This document shows positions 43,047 through 52,223 of a stretch of DNA of 56,068 nt, in pieces. Below the pieces are notes generated by a model. The model was not told the origin of the DNA. It made no database searches and worked only from the letters and a program-made list of their open reading frames with translations. The DNA comes from Lachnospiraceae bacterium. Lineage in GTDB: Bacteria; Bacillota; Clostridia; Lachnospirales; Lachnospiraceae. The stretch spans positions 1 through 56,068 of the forward strand of contig JAFRYE010000015.1 of the NCBI GenBank assembly GCA_017441265.1, read 5' to 3'. The position numbers and the translations under genes were made by a program. Every line of letters begins with the position of its first letter. Position 1 is the stretch's first letter.

Positions 43047-44300
43047 TTATTTTCTGTTTTTCTGAAGGAAATCCGGGATTTTGATACCGCCGGACGCATT
43101 CTCCGTAGATGCCGGCTTGTTGTAGGTCGGAGCCGCGTACGAAGTCTGCTGCTCCGGCTGCGGTGCCGGTGTCGAATAGTTCGGTCTCACCTGCGAAACG
43201 GGAGCCGACTGCTGTGTTACCGTACCTGCCGTTGAGGGTGACGTTACCGGGTTGCGGCTCGTGAAACCGAGGCCGGTATATCCTGTCTGATTCGTCTTCT
43301 TCTGGTTGTAGTTCTGACGGTTTGCGGAGCTCTGCGACATCGACGACGGATGCTCTTCAAGGCCGGTGGCGATAACCGTGATGCGGCATTGATCCGGCGA
43401 GGACTCGTCGTAGATCGCACCGAAGATGATATTCGCCTCATCGCCGGCAAGTTCCTGAACATAGGTAGCCGCCTCGTTCACTTCGATCAGACTGACAGCG
43501 CCCGCGATGTGAAGGATAACGTGGCTTGCGCCCTCAATGTTCGTCTCCAGCAACGGAGATGTGGTAGCCTGCTTAACGGCCTCCATGCACTTGTCATCGC
43601 CGGAGCCGTAGCCGATACCGATATGGGCAACGCCCTTGTCCTTCATAACCGTCTCGACATCCGCGAAGTCGAGGTTGATCAATGCCGGTGCATTAATCAG
43701 GTCGGTGATACCCTGAACACCCTGCTGCAGAACCTCATCGGCCTTGCGGAGTGCTTCCGGCATCGTCGTGCGGCGATCAACGATCTCCAGCAGACGATCG
43801 TTCGGAATAACGATCAACGTATCTACCGACTGACGCAGACGCTCAATACCGGACAATGCGTTCGCCATGCGCTGCTTCGCCTCAAAGCGGAACGGCTTCG
43901 TGACGATACCTACCGTCAGCACGCCCATCTCCTTGGCGATGGAAGCAACAACGGGAGCCGCTCCGGTTCCTGTGCCGCCGCCCATACCGCAGGTGACAAA
44001 TACCATGTCAGCGCCCTTGATAATCTGGGTCAGTTCTTCTTTGCTCTCCTCGGCAGCCTTCTCGCCGACATCCGGCTGAGAACCCGCACCGAGTCCCTTC
44101 GTCAATTTCTCACCTATCTGAATGCATTGAGGAGCTCTGCAGTTCTTGAGATGCTGCTTGTCGGTGTTGACACATACGAATTCAACGCCCATAATTCCCT
44201 CTTCAATCATGCGATTTACCGCGTTGTTGCCGGCGCCGCCGACACCGATCACCAGTATCTTTGCAGCCGCTTCGTTCTCTTCACCCTTGATTTCAACCAA
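43047..44300 (-). CDS. ftsZ: Cell division protein FtsZ
   Basis: The 417-residue tubulin homologue polymerises to the division ring. It has the GTP-binding motif [11 protein letters not shown] (about 105), [11 protein letters not shown], a variable linker rich in Gln/Pro/Thr (about 315-400) and the conserved C-terminal peptide IPDFLQK that binds FtsA/SepF-type partners. The start codon is TTG, supported by AAGGAGG eight bases upstream. It is the last gene of the division cluster and has its own promoter candidate. Confidence 0.97.
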   Translation of the reverse strand: MVEIKGEENEAAAKILVIGVGGAGNNAVNRMIEEGIMGVEFVCVNTDKQHLKNCRAPQCIQIGEKLTKGLGAGSQPDVGEKAAEESKEELTQIIKGADMVFVTCGMGGGTGTGAAPVVASIAKEMGVLTVGIVTKPFRFEAKQRMANALSGIERLRQSVDTLIVIPNDRLLEIVDRRTTMPEALRKADEVLQQGVQGITDLINAPALINLDFADVETVMKDKGVAHIGIGYGSGDDKCMEAVKQATTSPLLETNIEGASHVILHIAGAVSLIEVNEAATYVQELAGDEANIIFGAIYDESSPDQCRITVIATGLEEHPSSMSQSSANRQNYNQKKTNQTGYTGLGFTSRNPVTSPSTAGTVTQQSAPVSQVRPNYSTPAPQPEQQTSYAAPTYNKPASTENASGGIKIPDFLQKNRK

Positions 44301-44345
44301 CGTTGTATCCTCCTTTTTGCAAAGTATTCCTGATACTCATTCTCT

Positions 44346-44374
44346 ATGATATATTCAAATGCCGAAAATAGCAA
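44346..44374 (-). promoter_or_regulatory. Candidate sigma-A promoter of ftsZ
   Basis: On the minus strand TTGCTA (44369-44374) and TATCAT (44346-44351) with 17 bases between them, in the 150-base gap after ftsQ. This would allow ftsZ expression independent of the mraZ promoter. Confidence 0.55.
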
Positions 44375-44450
44375 GTATTTTTTCGTTTTTCCGTCGAAAA
44401 ATGCTACTGATACGACTGTATCTTTTCCGCATTTCTCATTGCGTTGTTTT

Positions 44451-45332
44451 TCACGCTCCGGGTTTGCTCTCCGAGTCCCCCGTCTTGTCCCCGGAGGCAT
44501 CATTTTTCGTTTTTTCATCGCCGCCGGATCCGTCCGTTTCCGTGATCTCGCGGGCGTAAAATTCATCGTCGCTTTTGAACACGCCCTCCATGTTGATCTC
44601 GTATCCGCCGGTGCGCCCGTTGTCCGCATTTCGCTGTGCCAGACGCTTCTCCACCTCGGGGATCATCGCAATCTGCACATCGTATGCGTTCCGATATCCT
44701 AAGCGATAGGTGTTCGCTCCCACCGTCAGCACCACCGACAGATCGCCGTTGAAAATGATTTCGTCGACATCGATTTGATGCTTTTCCACCGCCTGGGACA
44801 CCAGGTTGAGAATGACATCGAACAGTTTCTCATCCTGGGTTTTAAACTTTTCAAACAGCGTCAGGTTCGTGTAGACAAGGCCCTTGACGACGGGAAGGTC
44901 ATCCTCGTTCTCCCGCTTGGTCGTCACGATCTCGCCGTCGCGGTTGAAATACAGATAGAAGCCCATGTCGTAAATGCAGGCAACCGCGGGCTTTTCGTAC
45001 GCCGTGATGATCACCTCATCCTGATCGCTGACCGTGATGTCGATCCGCTCCAGAAACGGCAGCGGCTCGATCTTATGGTATTTGTAGTAGTACCGGACGA
45101 AGATCGAATACCGGTCAAGCCATCGTTTTCCGTACGCGTATTCGCGGATCTCCTCCTCCGTGTAGATGCCGGTGGAGTTCGGAATGCTGACTTTGACATC
45201 ATTTTTCGGATCGACACGGAACCGTTTGTCGAAGAGCCAGAAGGCGATGCCCAGGATTGCGAGTATCACGAGTAAGACGATCAACCGCCGCCTCAAACGC
45301 TCGCTTCTCTTTTCCACCCGGATCACTGCCAT
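44451..45332 (-). CDS. ftsQ: Cell division protein FtsQ/DivIB
   Basis: The 293-residue bitopic protein has a basic cytoplasmic start, one membrane helix (about 16-36), a POTRA-like domain (about 44-115; VSIPNSTGIYTEEEIREYAYGKRW and ERIDITVSDQDEVIITAYEKPAVAC) and a beta domain, followed by an acidic Gly/Asp/Lys tail (about 255-293). It links FtsL and the peptidoglycan synthase in the divisome. Position between ftsW and ftsZ supports the call. Confidence 0.87.
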   Translation of the reverse strand: MAVIRVEKRSERLRRRLIVLLVILAILGIAFWLFDKRFRVDPKNDVKVSIPNSTGIYTEEEIREYAYGKRWLDRYSIFVRYYYKYHKIEPLPFLERIDITVSDQDEVIITAYEKPAVACIYDMGFYLYFNRDGEIVTTKRENEDDLPVVKGLVYTNLTLFEKFKTQDEKLFDVILNLVSQAVEKHQIDVDEIIFNGDLSVVLTVGANTYRLGYRNAYDVQIAMIPEVEKRLAQRNADNGRTGGYEINMEGVFKSDDEFYAREITETDGSGGDEKTKNDASGDKTGDSESKPGA

Positions 45333-45349
45333 CGTCTCTCTCCGTCATC

Positions 45350-45373
45350 GGAAAATGCCGTCCGGCATTTTCC
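45350..45373. repeat. Perfect inverted pair of GGAAAATGCCG between ftsW and ftsQ
   Basis: GGAAAATGCCG and CGGCATTTTCC are separated by two bases, forming an 11-bp perfect hairpin that reaches the ftsW stop codon. Both arms contain the overrepresented GGAAAATG octamer. There is no T-tract. Confidence 0.9.
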
Positions 45374-46920
45374 TACTCGTCATCTTTCTTCTTTGACGGT
45401 TGTCCGAGCACGACATCGAAATGATACGTGTTTCCGCCGTCTTTCTTTTCCTCGTTATTCTTCGGGAGCTTATCCGCGTCTCTGCGGTAATTCTCCGCTC
45501 GCGTCGAAGCGCTCTTTCGATTCGCGCGCCCATCGGAGGAAGTCTCCGTCCTGCCGCGCGTCGTATTGGTCTTCCGCTCATTCTGCTTCTTGCGAAGCCG
45601 GCGGAATTTCGAGCTGTCTTTCACCTTGTTATCTTTGACTTTGTGGATTCCCTCCGTGCCGGACACGGTACCGCCCGCAAGATCTTTGCGGTTTCTCTCC
45701 GGTCTCTCCGGCTCTCTCTCCGGGCGCACGGGTCTGCGGTAACCCACATTTTTCGCGACATTCAAAACGATCCCGCACTCGGCGCACAGCACCAGGAGCG
45801 CGGATCCGCCGTAGCTGAAGAACGGCAGTGCAACGCCTGTGGATGGCATGAGGCCGGTGACCACGGCGATGTTGAAGCAAACCTGCAGTCCGATGTGCAT
45901 CATCACACCGAAGCAAAGCAACGTCCCGTACAGATCCGGCGCGTTCAGCGCGATCACCGCGATCCGCCACAGCAAAAGGCCGAACAGGATCAACAGCGCC
46001 GCCCCTCCGACCAGGCCGAGCTCCTCGACGATGCAGGTAAAGATCATGTCGGTGTACACCTCGGAGATGTGACCGATCTTCTGCGTACTCTGTCCGAGTC
46101 CTTTTCCGAACAGTCCGCCGGTCGCGATGGCGTACAGTCCCTGCTTGACCTGACCGATGTTATCCTCGTCCTCAAGATGCAGCCACTCGTACACGCGGCG
46201 CAGACGGAAGCCGCCCTCTTTCGTATCCTGCGACTTGACATAGCGGATCAACAAAAAGCCCGCCAGAATGACCACTGCCAACAAAATGACAAACACCAGT
46301 TTCCGCCTTGATGTAACAAAGACAAGTCCTGCCACGATCCCGGCCAGAACGATGGCCGTCGTAAGGCTTTCCACCATCGCCAGCACGACGATAGCCGAAA
46401 GCACGATCAGCATGATGAGCGTCGAGCGGACGCGGGTTTTCGAAATGGCGATGCGGCAAAGCCAATAGGCCGCGATCACCACCATAAACAATTTTGCGAA
46501 CTCACCGGGCTGGATCTTGAACGTTCCGACGGCGATCCAGCGGGACGCACCGTTGGCCGAGCCGTTGTGCTCCGACGCCGTGCGGCCGATGACGATAACA
46601 AGCATCTGCGCCGCAACGATGAAAAGGTATCCTGCGATGATAAAGATCGGCCATTTGCGGCCGGCCGTCTCCAGCGCATAAAAGCGGTAATCCACAAGGG
46701 AGATCACCACCATGCCCGCAACGCCCAGGATCGCGAAGATCACCTGGCGATCCAAATAGAAATGCGAGTTGCCCTCGTTGTATTTCACGCCGGAGTACGC
46801 GCTGATACTTGCCATCATCAGCACTCCGAACGCGATCAGCGCGATAACCATGAAAAGGAGGGTGTAGTCATAGTATCTCTTCGGTTTTGCCGCTGCGCGC
46901 GGCGAAACATTCGCGTCCAT
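45373..46920 (-). CDS. ftsW: Peptidoglycan polymerase FtsW/RodA family with long basic tail
   Basis: The 515-residue SEDS protein polymerises glycan strands at the septum. About ten membrane segments fill residues 15-390, with GASRWIAVGTFKIQPGEFAKL, YTDMIFTCIVEELGLVGG and GLMPSTGVALPFFSYGGSALL. The last 120 residues form a very charged, mostly basic tail (Arg/Lys/Glu-rich, low complexity) that is absent from typical FtsW of about 390 residues. It follows the class B penicillin-binding protein, its usual partner. Confidence 0.92.
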   Translation of the reverse strand: MDANVSPRAAAKPKRYYDYTLLFMVIALIAFGVLMMASISAYSGVKYNEGNSHFYLDRQVIFAILGVAGMVVISLVDYRFYALETAGRKWPIFIIAGYLFIVAAQMLVIVIGRTASEHNGSANGASRWIAVGTFKIQPGEFAKLFMVVIAAYWLCRIAISKTRVRSTLIMLIVLSAIVVLAMVESLTTAIVLAGIVAGLVFVTSRRKLVFVILLAVVILAGFLLIRYVKSQDTKEGGFRLRRVYEWLHLEDEDNIGQVKQGLYAIATGGLFGKGLGQSTQKIGHISEVYTDMIFTCIVEELGLVGGAALLILFGLLLWRIAVIALNAPDLYGTLLCFGVMMHIGLQVCFNIAVVTGLMPSTGVALPFFSYGGSALLVLCAECGIVLNVAKNVGYRRPVRPEREPERPERNRKDLAGGTVSGTEGIHKVKDNKVKDSSKFRRLRKKQNERKTNTTRGRTETSSDGRANRKSASTRAENYRRDADKLPKNNEEKKDGGNTYHFDVVLGQPSKKKDDE

Positions 46921-46977
46921 GCCGTCCCTCTCTTTCCTGTCTTTTCCAAATAGGATCGATCATTTTTCGGAAAATGA

Positions 46978-48900
46978 TCACTGTCCGTCCAACTCTCCCG
47001 TACTGCCCTCGGTATCCTCGAGTGTTCCCGGGTTCTCCTCGTCGTCCTGAATGAGTCCGGTGTATTCCACGCCGTAGTTGATCTCGCCCGTCGTCGGATA
47101 AACGCCGAGATGCGGCAGAATGTCCGAAAGGATCGCGCTGGCAAGCTTGGTTGCCGGCGTGCTCTTGTTGTACACTTCCTTGTCATCGATCTCATCGATA
47201 ACAACGTAGATCACGTACTTCGGGTCGTTGGCCGGAACGCTTCCGACGAACGAAACCACGTATTTCTTCAGTGCTCTGGGCAGTTTCTGCGCGGTTCCCG
47301 TCTTTCCTCCGACGAGGTAGTTCTCAACCTCGGCCGGTTTCGCGGTTCCCGCCTTGACCGTCATATAGGTCGCCTGCTGCATGAACTCCGACGTGTCGGC
47401 GCTCACGGTCCGTCGGACCAAAAGGTTCGTTGCATCGTACACCGTTGCTCCCTCGGCGTTGATCACCTTGCGAACGACATGCGGCTGGTAGTAATTGCCG
47501 CCGTTCACCAGGGATGCGTACGCTGCCGCGATCTGTGTCATATTCACGTTAAAGCCCTGACCGAAGCTTTGTGTCGCAAGCTCGATGTCGGTCATGCGGG
47601 TCTCGTCCAGAAGAAGTCCGGCTGCCTCGCCGGGCAGATCGATCCCGGTCTTTTCGCCGAATCCGAAATGGGTCTGATAGTATCGGAACGTGCTTGTTCC
47701 GAGCTTTTCCGCGATCGTCATCAGCGCCATGTTGCAGGACTTCATCAGCGCTTCCGTCAGACTGAGGTCCCCGTGTCCGCTCTTTTGGTTGCAGTGGATC
47801 TGATATCCGCGGATATCCACCATACCCTTGCAATTGTATTTGGAATTTTTCGCGATCAGGTTCTCCTCCAGCGCGGCCGCCACGGTAATGCACTTGAAGG
47901 TGGAACCGGGTTCGTACGTATCGTTCACGCAGAAGTTACGCCACATGCGGTTCAGCGCCGTAACCTTCGCTTCCGCCGTCATCTCCGCGATCGGTCCGTC
48001 GGACTCGTTGGTCAGGACAAGATCTCTGGGATTGTTCAGGTCGAACTCGCGGTTGGAGACCATCGAGAGGATCTCGCCGTTGTTCGCATCCATCACGATG
48101 ACGCCGATATTATTCACATGATATTGATCCAGAAACTCTTCCACTTTCTTCTCGACCACCTGCTGCACATACAGATCGATCGTCGAGATGACCGTGTTGC
48201 CGGGAACCGCGTCCCAGGTGTTGGTAACCAGATCGAGTTCCTCGTTGTAATAGCCGGAAACGCGTCCGTCGGTACCGTTAAGGTACGAATTATACTGCTG
48301 TTCGATCCCCCAGGAACCGACATTGCCGTCGTTGACAAAGCCGATCACATGGGATGCCGCCTTGCCGTACGGATAATATCTCTCATACTCCGTCTCGAAC
48401 CAAACGCCCTTGATGTATTTGTGGTTTTTGTCGTTTGTGTCCGTCTGGAGTTCCTTGAACTTCGCAATACCGTCGTACGGCTGCTTTTTGTAGAGAACAT
48501 AATAGTTGCTGTTCTTCTGCTCCAAAGCCTTGTCGAACTCCTCCTGGGTGGTCCCGAATGCTTTCTCCAGCGCCTCGAAGGTGTATTTTGCGTAGTCCGG
48601 ATACGATTTGATGACCAACGGATCGAGAATGACGTTGTAGATCTTGCGGCTGAGCGCAAGTTCCGTGCCGTTGCGGTCCGTGATGGTCCCGCGCTCAAAC
48701 GGGATCACGGCACCCACCGTCGAGTAGTATCCCTGATCCTGAATGGCGTTTTGATACTGGGTTCCGCGGGTTTTCTGCCAATACGCAATTCTCAGTATAA
48801 ATACAAAAAGCGCCAACGCGATCAGCCCGACGACGATCAGGATGCGTTTGCGGTTATTTGCACTTGTATAGATTGTTCGTATACTGACTCTCTTGCTCAT
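46978..48900 (-). CDS. pbpB: Class B penicillin-binding protein, septal transpeptidase
   Basis: The 640-residue transpeptidase crosslinks septal peptidoglycan. It has one N-terminal membrane helix (about 19-41), a dimerisation domain (about 60-215) and the transpeptidase domain with SxxK in PGSTFK (S333, K336), SCN (388-390) and KTG (533-535, GGKTGTAQK). The C-terminus is acidic and has no PASTA domains, unlike many Firmicutes homologues. The position after ftsL and before ftsW supports the FtsI/Pbp2b role. Confidence 0.92.
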   Translation of the reverse strand: MSKRVSIRTIYTSANNRKRILIVVGLIALALFVFILRIAYWQKTRGTQYQNAIQDQGYYSTVGAVIPFERGTITDRNGTELALSRKIYNVILDPLVIKSYPDYAKYTFEALEKAFGTTQEEFDKALEQKNSNYYVLYKKQPYDGIAKFKELQTDTNDKNHKYIKGVWFETEYERYYPYGKAASHVIGFVNDGNVGSWGIEQQYNSYLNGTDGRVSGYYNEELDLVTNTWDAVPGNTVISTIDLYVQQVVEKKVEEFLDQYHVNNIGVIVMDANNGEILSMVSNREFDLNNPRDLVLTNESDGPIAEMTAEAKVTALNRMWRNFCVNDTYEPGSTFKCITVAAALEENLIAKNSKYNCKGMVDIRGYQIHCNQKSGHGDLSLTEALMKSCNMALMTIAEKLGTSTFRYYQTHFGFGEKTGIDLPGEAAGLLLDETRMTDIELATQSFGQGFNVNMTQIAAAYASLVNGGNYYQPHVVRKVINAEGATVYDATNLLVRRTVSADTSEFMQQATYMTVKAGTAKPAEVENYLVGGKTGTAQKLPRALKKYVVSFVGSVPANDPKYVIYVVIDEIDDKEVYNKSTPATKLASAILSDILPHLGVYPTTGEINYGVEYTGLIQDDEENPGTLEDTEGSTGELDGQ

Positions 48901-48978
48901 GACGTACTCCGGAATCTCTATAGCACGCGCGAGAGGAGCAATACTTACGTGTTGCTCCCCTGCGTGTCGTCGTTGTGT

Positions 48979-49611
48979 TTATTGCATCATTCTGCACAGC
49001 AATGTGTCGAAAATCGATTGTTCGCCCGCCTTGGATGCCTCACTGTATTGCCGCACGTAGCCTTCGTTGCGATACGTAAAATCAATCACTTCGTTCTTGT
49101 TCGGGAAAACCATTCCGTACTGGCCTACAGCCACCTCGTAAACATGATTCAGATCGACGCTCGCCACAACGGACTGCGCTCTCTCTTCGTTCGAGCGGTA
49201 CAGGCTGGAATACTCGTTCGTCAACTGTGTGATCTCGCGGTCAAGCTCCATATTCTTGCCGCAGACTTTCAAATACTGCACCCCATTGTACACGAAGAAC
49301 AGCAATCCTGCAACCAGCAATGCAAATGCAAAGAAATCCATTCTCTTCCGGATCCCGATGATCGGGTTATCAGCGCTCGCTGGACGAGTCTGCGTCTCAA
49401 CCTGAGGCTTCGCCTGCGGAGACTGCTGCGGCATCTCCTGCGGGAGTGCCTCTGCTGCGAGATTTCTGGCAAGGTTATCCTCGATCACGCCTGCATATCT
49501 TTTGTACTCTTCCGACTTCGCGTTGTTTTCTGTCTTCTTCATAACCATACCCCTTTGTCTTGCCACGGCCCTTGCCGCGCCCTTCTTCGCGCCCGCCGTC
49601 CGGACGTTCAT
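48979..49611 (-). CDS. ftsL: FtsL-like division protein
   Basis: The 210-residue bitopic protein has a long hydrophilic N-terminus (about 1-90, with a Pro/Gln-rich stretch), one membrane helix (about 92-112) and an extracellular coiled coil (about 115-155) with low sequence conservation. Position between rsmH and pbpB identifies it as FtsL. Usual FtsL proteins are about 100-120 residues; the extended cytoplasmic part is unusual. The start overlaps the rsmH stop codon as ATGA. An internal ATG at residue 22 or 24 is possible. Confidence 0.75.
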   Translation of the reverse strand: MNVRTAGAKKGAARAVARQRGMVMKKTENNAKSEEYKRYAGVIEDNLARNLAAEALPQEMPQQSPQAKPQVETQTRPASADNPIIGIRKRMDFFAFALLVAGLLFFVYNGVQYLKVCGKNMELDREITQLTNEYSSLYRSNEERAQSVVASVDLNHVYEVAVGQYGMVFPNKNEVIDFTYRNEGYVRQYSEASKAGEQSIFDTLLCRMMQ

Positions 49612-50552
49612 TCCTCTTCTCCGCGCTCGAAGATCCGTAACTTAGCGCTCTTCGATCTGCGGTTCTCCTCAATTTCCTTCTCCGACGGAAGGATCGGCTT
49701 TTTGGTGATCACCTTACCGAGTGATCTTCGGTTGCACACGCACACCGGAAGTCCCGGCGGGCAAATGCACGGCGATTCATTTTTCCGGAAGCTCTGCTTC
49801 ACGATCCGGTCTTCCAGAGAGTGGAACGTGATGATGCACAGCCGGCCGCCCGGTCGAAGTCTCCGGATCATCCCGTCGACGGAATCCGCCAGAACCTGCA
49901 GCTCCCGGTTCAGCTCGATGCGGATTGCCTGAAACGTTTTCTTGGCGGGATGTCCCTGCCCCATTCTGACTTTGGCCGGAATGGCCGCCTTGATGATCTC
50001 CGTCAACTGAAGCGTTGTCTCGATCGGCTTATCCTCTCTCGCCTTTACGATATGCTTTGCGATGTTCTTCGCAAAGGATTCCTCCCCGTAGTCCCGGATC
50101 ACGCGGTAGAGTTCCTGTTCCGAATATCCGTTGACGATGTCCGCTGCCGTTCTCTCCATACGATCGTCCATCCGCATGTCTAGAGGTGCGTCCTCCATGT
50201 AGGAGAACCCTCTCGACGCCGTATCCAGTTGGTAGGAGGAAACCCCCAGGTCAAGCATGATGCCGTCCACCAGCCCGACCCGGAGGGTGTCCAGAATGTT
50301 GTTAATTTCTTCGTAATTGCTGCGGACGATATCCACCCGGTCTTCGTACGGTTTCAATCGCTCGCTCGCCGCGCGGATCGCATCCGCATCCTGATCGATC
50401 CCGATCAGCCGGCCCGTCGTCAATCTTTTGGCGATCTCTTCGGAATGTCCGCCGCCTCCCAACGTGCCGTCTACATAGATTCCTTCGGGCTTAATGTTCA
50501 GGCCCTCGATGGTTTCTTTAAGCAGCACGGAAATGTGTACAAATTCTTCCAT
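49608..50552 (-). CDS. rsmH: 16S rRNA (cytosine-N4) methyltransferase RsmH
   Basis: The 314-residue SAM-dependent enzyme methylates C1402 of 16S rRNA. Motifs: [54 protein letters not shown] and [19 protein letters not shown]. It is the second gene of the cluster after mraZ, as usual, and ends in a four-base overlap with ftsL. Confidence 0.96.
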   Translation of the reverse strand: MEEFVHISVLLKETIEGLNIKPEGIYVDGTLGGGGHSEEIAKRLTTGRLIGIDQDADAIRAASERLKPYEDRVDIVRSNYEEINNILDTLRVGLVDGIMLDLGVSSYQLDTASRGFSYMEDAPLDMRMDDRMERTAADIVNGYSEQELYRVIRDYGEESFAKNIAKHIVKAREDKPIETTLQLTEIIKAAIPAKVRMGQGHPAKKTFQAIRIELNRELQVLADSVDGMIRRLRPGGRLCIITFHSLEDRIVKQSFRKNESPCICPPGLPVCVCNRRSLGKVITKKPILPSEKEIEENRRSKSAKLRIFERGEEE

Positions 50553-50567
50553 ACTGTTTCCCCTCGG

Positions 50568-50999
50568 TTACAACCGGATACCGTACTGTGCAAACTTGTC
50601 TTCGATGTTGCTGCTCGAGACGTCCGCGCTGACCTTCTCCCAGACATCCTTCGCATACACGTGGATCTTCTCGAAGGAACCTACGGAGACAATGTCTTTT
50701 TCGATCTTCACTGCTTCTCTCATTTCCGGCGGCAGGATCACTCTCCCCTGTTTATCCATCTCCACCGGTTCGGAGTTGTAGGACAATACGTCGAGATAGG
50801 AACGGTCGGTAGCCGGAAGTTCATTTGAGATTTTCTCCAGCAACTTGTCCCACTCGGCACTCGGATACAGATTCAGGCAATTATGAAGACAAAGAACGAC
50901 AAACTCATTCCCGAGTTTCTCGCGAAACTTTGCGGGAATGATGATTCTGCCCTTCGCATCAATGCTATGGATCTGTTTTCCGGTGAAGTAATTGCCCAT
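50568..50999 (-). CDS. mraZ: Transcriptional regulator MraZ
   Basis: The 143-residue protein has two SpoVT-AbrB-like repeats: HSIDAKGRIIIPAKFRE and EMDKQGRVILPPEMREAV. MraZ binds direct repeats upstream of its own operon and represses it. The ATG at 50999 gives the usual length and follows GGAG; the open frame extends further upstream without support. It starts the division cluster. Confidence 0.94.
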   Translation of the reverse strand: MGNYFTGKQIHSIDAKGRIIIPAKFREKLGNEFVVLCLHNCLNLYPSAEWDKLLEKISNELPATDRSYLDVLSYNSEPVEMDKQGRVILPPEMREAVKIEKDIVSVGSFEKIHVYAKDVWEKVSADVSSSNIEDKFAQYGIRL

Positions 51000-51004
51000 T
51001 TTTG

Positions 51005-51020
51005 CTCCACTTCTCTCCAC
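51005..51020 (-). promoter_or_regulatory. Putative MraZ boxes
   Basis: Direct repeats GTGGAG (minus strand) at 51015-51020 and 51005-51010, one helical turn apart, with a related GTGGAA at 51053-51058. MraZ is known to bind short direct repeats of this kind in front of mraZ. The nearest repeat also provides the ribosome binding site. Confidence 0.5.
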
Positions 51021-51068
51021 TAAGCTGCGTTAATATGGAAAATCGTGGGATTTTCCACCACTGACTGT

Positions 51069-51097
51069 AGTATACATGGGCTTTTGGGAAAATGCAA
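51069..51097 (-). promoter_or_regulatory. Sigma-A promoter of the division cluster
   Basis: On the minus strand TTGCAT (51092-51097) and TATACT (51069-51074) with a 17-base spacer. A GGAAAATG motif (51087-51094) overlaps the -35 end of the spacer. Confidence 0.75.
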
Positions 51098-51156
51098 CAG
51101 GGGAATCGGGCTTTTTTTGCATTTTTTTCATATTTTTTTCGCAAATAACAAAAGAA

Positions 51157-51228
51157 AAACGGCATTTTCCGCAAATTCAAACGTATGTTCGAGAACATAT
51201 GTTTGTTTTTATGCAGAAAATGCCGTTT
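51157..51228 (-). terminator. Complex terminator downstream of lgt with nested hairpins
   Basis: Outer arms of 13 bp (51157-51169 with 51216-51228) enclose an inner hairpin with 13-bp arms and one mismatch (51178-51190 with 51193-51205, 2-base loop). On the minus strand the outer stem is followed by TTCTTTTG, extending a T-run. The outer arm carries a GGAAAATGCCG copy (51163-51170 on the minus strand); the inner part resembles paired SOS boxes (GAACATATGTTT). Confidence 0.7.
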
Positions 51229-51247
51229 CGGCTGTTCCTACGTTTCG

Positions 51248-52213
51248 CTATTTCGCGAGCAATTTTGACTTGTTTTTTCTATAACAATAGATGTATCCGA
51301 TCAGACTTCCGGCTACCAGCAGCGCGCTCAAAAGCTGCGATACCGCGATCGACGTTCCGAAGAGGAACAGTTGGTCGGTGCGGAGCCCCTCGATCCAGAA
51401 GCGCCCGAGGCCGTACCCGAAGAGGTACATCCAGAAGATCTCCGAATCGAACTTCTTGTGCTTTGTCCGGATCAGCATCAGAATCAATAAAACCAGGTTC
51501 CACAGCGATTCATACAGAAATGTCGGATGAACGCTGATGTATGTCGTGCCTTCGAGCACCACCGGATTGTTCCGGATCTCCAGGATCTTCTCCAACGCCT
51601 TCGGCTTGTCCGCGTACGCGTTGGTGACGATGCTCTCCGTGACCAGCGGGCTGTAGTAATCCCCCACCTCACGGGCGTCGATGAGCATGCGCAGCGGCCC
51701 GTTCGTGTATGTTCCGAAACATTCCCGATTAAAGAAGTTGCCCCATCTCCCGATGATCTGCCCGGTCAGAAGTCCGACCACCGCGGTGTCCATAAACAGC
51801 TTACGGTTCAGTTTTCGGATCTTCGTGAAGACGATCGCCGTCAGAATGCCTACGATCACGCCGCCGTAGATCGCCAGACCGCCGGTTCGCAGATTGAACA
51901 CGCTGAGCGGATCGTCGGCGAACACTTTCCAGTTGAAAATGACGAAATAGACGCGGGCTCCGATCACGGAAAGGATAACCGCCCAGATCGTGAAATCCAG
52001 GTAGTCCTCCCGGTTCTGCCCCGTCCGCTTCGCAACCTGGTCCGCAAGCAGATATCCGAGGATCATCGCCGTGCCGATCACGACTCCGTAAAATGCGATC
52101 CGGAATCCGAATACCGTAAAGCCCGAACCGATCTTCCGAAGCACGATGCCGAGCCCCGGGAACCTGATGTCCGTCTTTTCGGCAGTCTCCAAGAATGCAA
52201 GCATTTGATTCAT
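51248..52213 (-). CDS. lgt: Prolipoprotein diacylglyceryl transferase
   Basis: The 321-residue membrane enzyme transfers diacylglycerol from phosphatidylglycerol to the lipobox Cys of prolipoproteins. It has seven membrane segments and the signature region TGQIIGRWGNFFNRECFG; EGLRTDQLFLFGTSIAVSQ lies near the C-terminus. It is a little longer than usual (260-290) through an insert after the signature (about 175-215). GGAGG precedes the ATG. Confidence 0.94.
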   Translation of the reverse strand: MNQMLAFLETAEKTDIRFPGLGIVLRKIGSGFTVFGFRIAFYGVVIGTAMILGYLLADQVAKRTGQNREDYLDFTIWAVILSVIGARVYFVIFNWKVFADDPLSVFNLRTGGLAIYGGVIVGILTAIVFTKIRKLNRKLFMDTAVVGLLTGQIIGRWGNFFNRECFGTYTNGPLRMLIDAREVGDYYSPLVTESIVTNAYADKPKALEKILEIRNNPVVLEGTTYISVHPTFLYESLWNLVLLILMLIRTKHKKFDSEIFWMYLFGYGLGRFWIEGLRTDQLFLFGTSIAVSQLLSALLVAGSLIGYIYCYRKNKSKLLAK

Positions 52214-52223
52214 AGTTCCTCCA

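Noticed and set aside
47110-49932. 940-codon open frame on the plus strand
   Set aside because: It lies exactly opposite pbpB, ftsL and rsmH, whose protein motifs are clear. High-GC codon bias in the true genes leaves the antisense frame open. Its translation has no recognisable domain.
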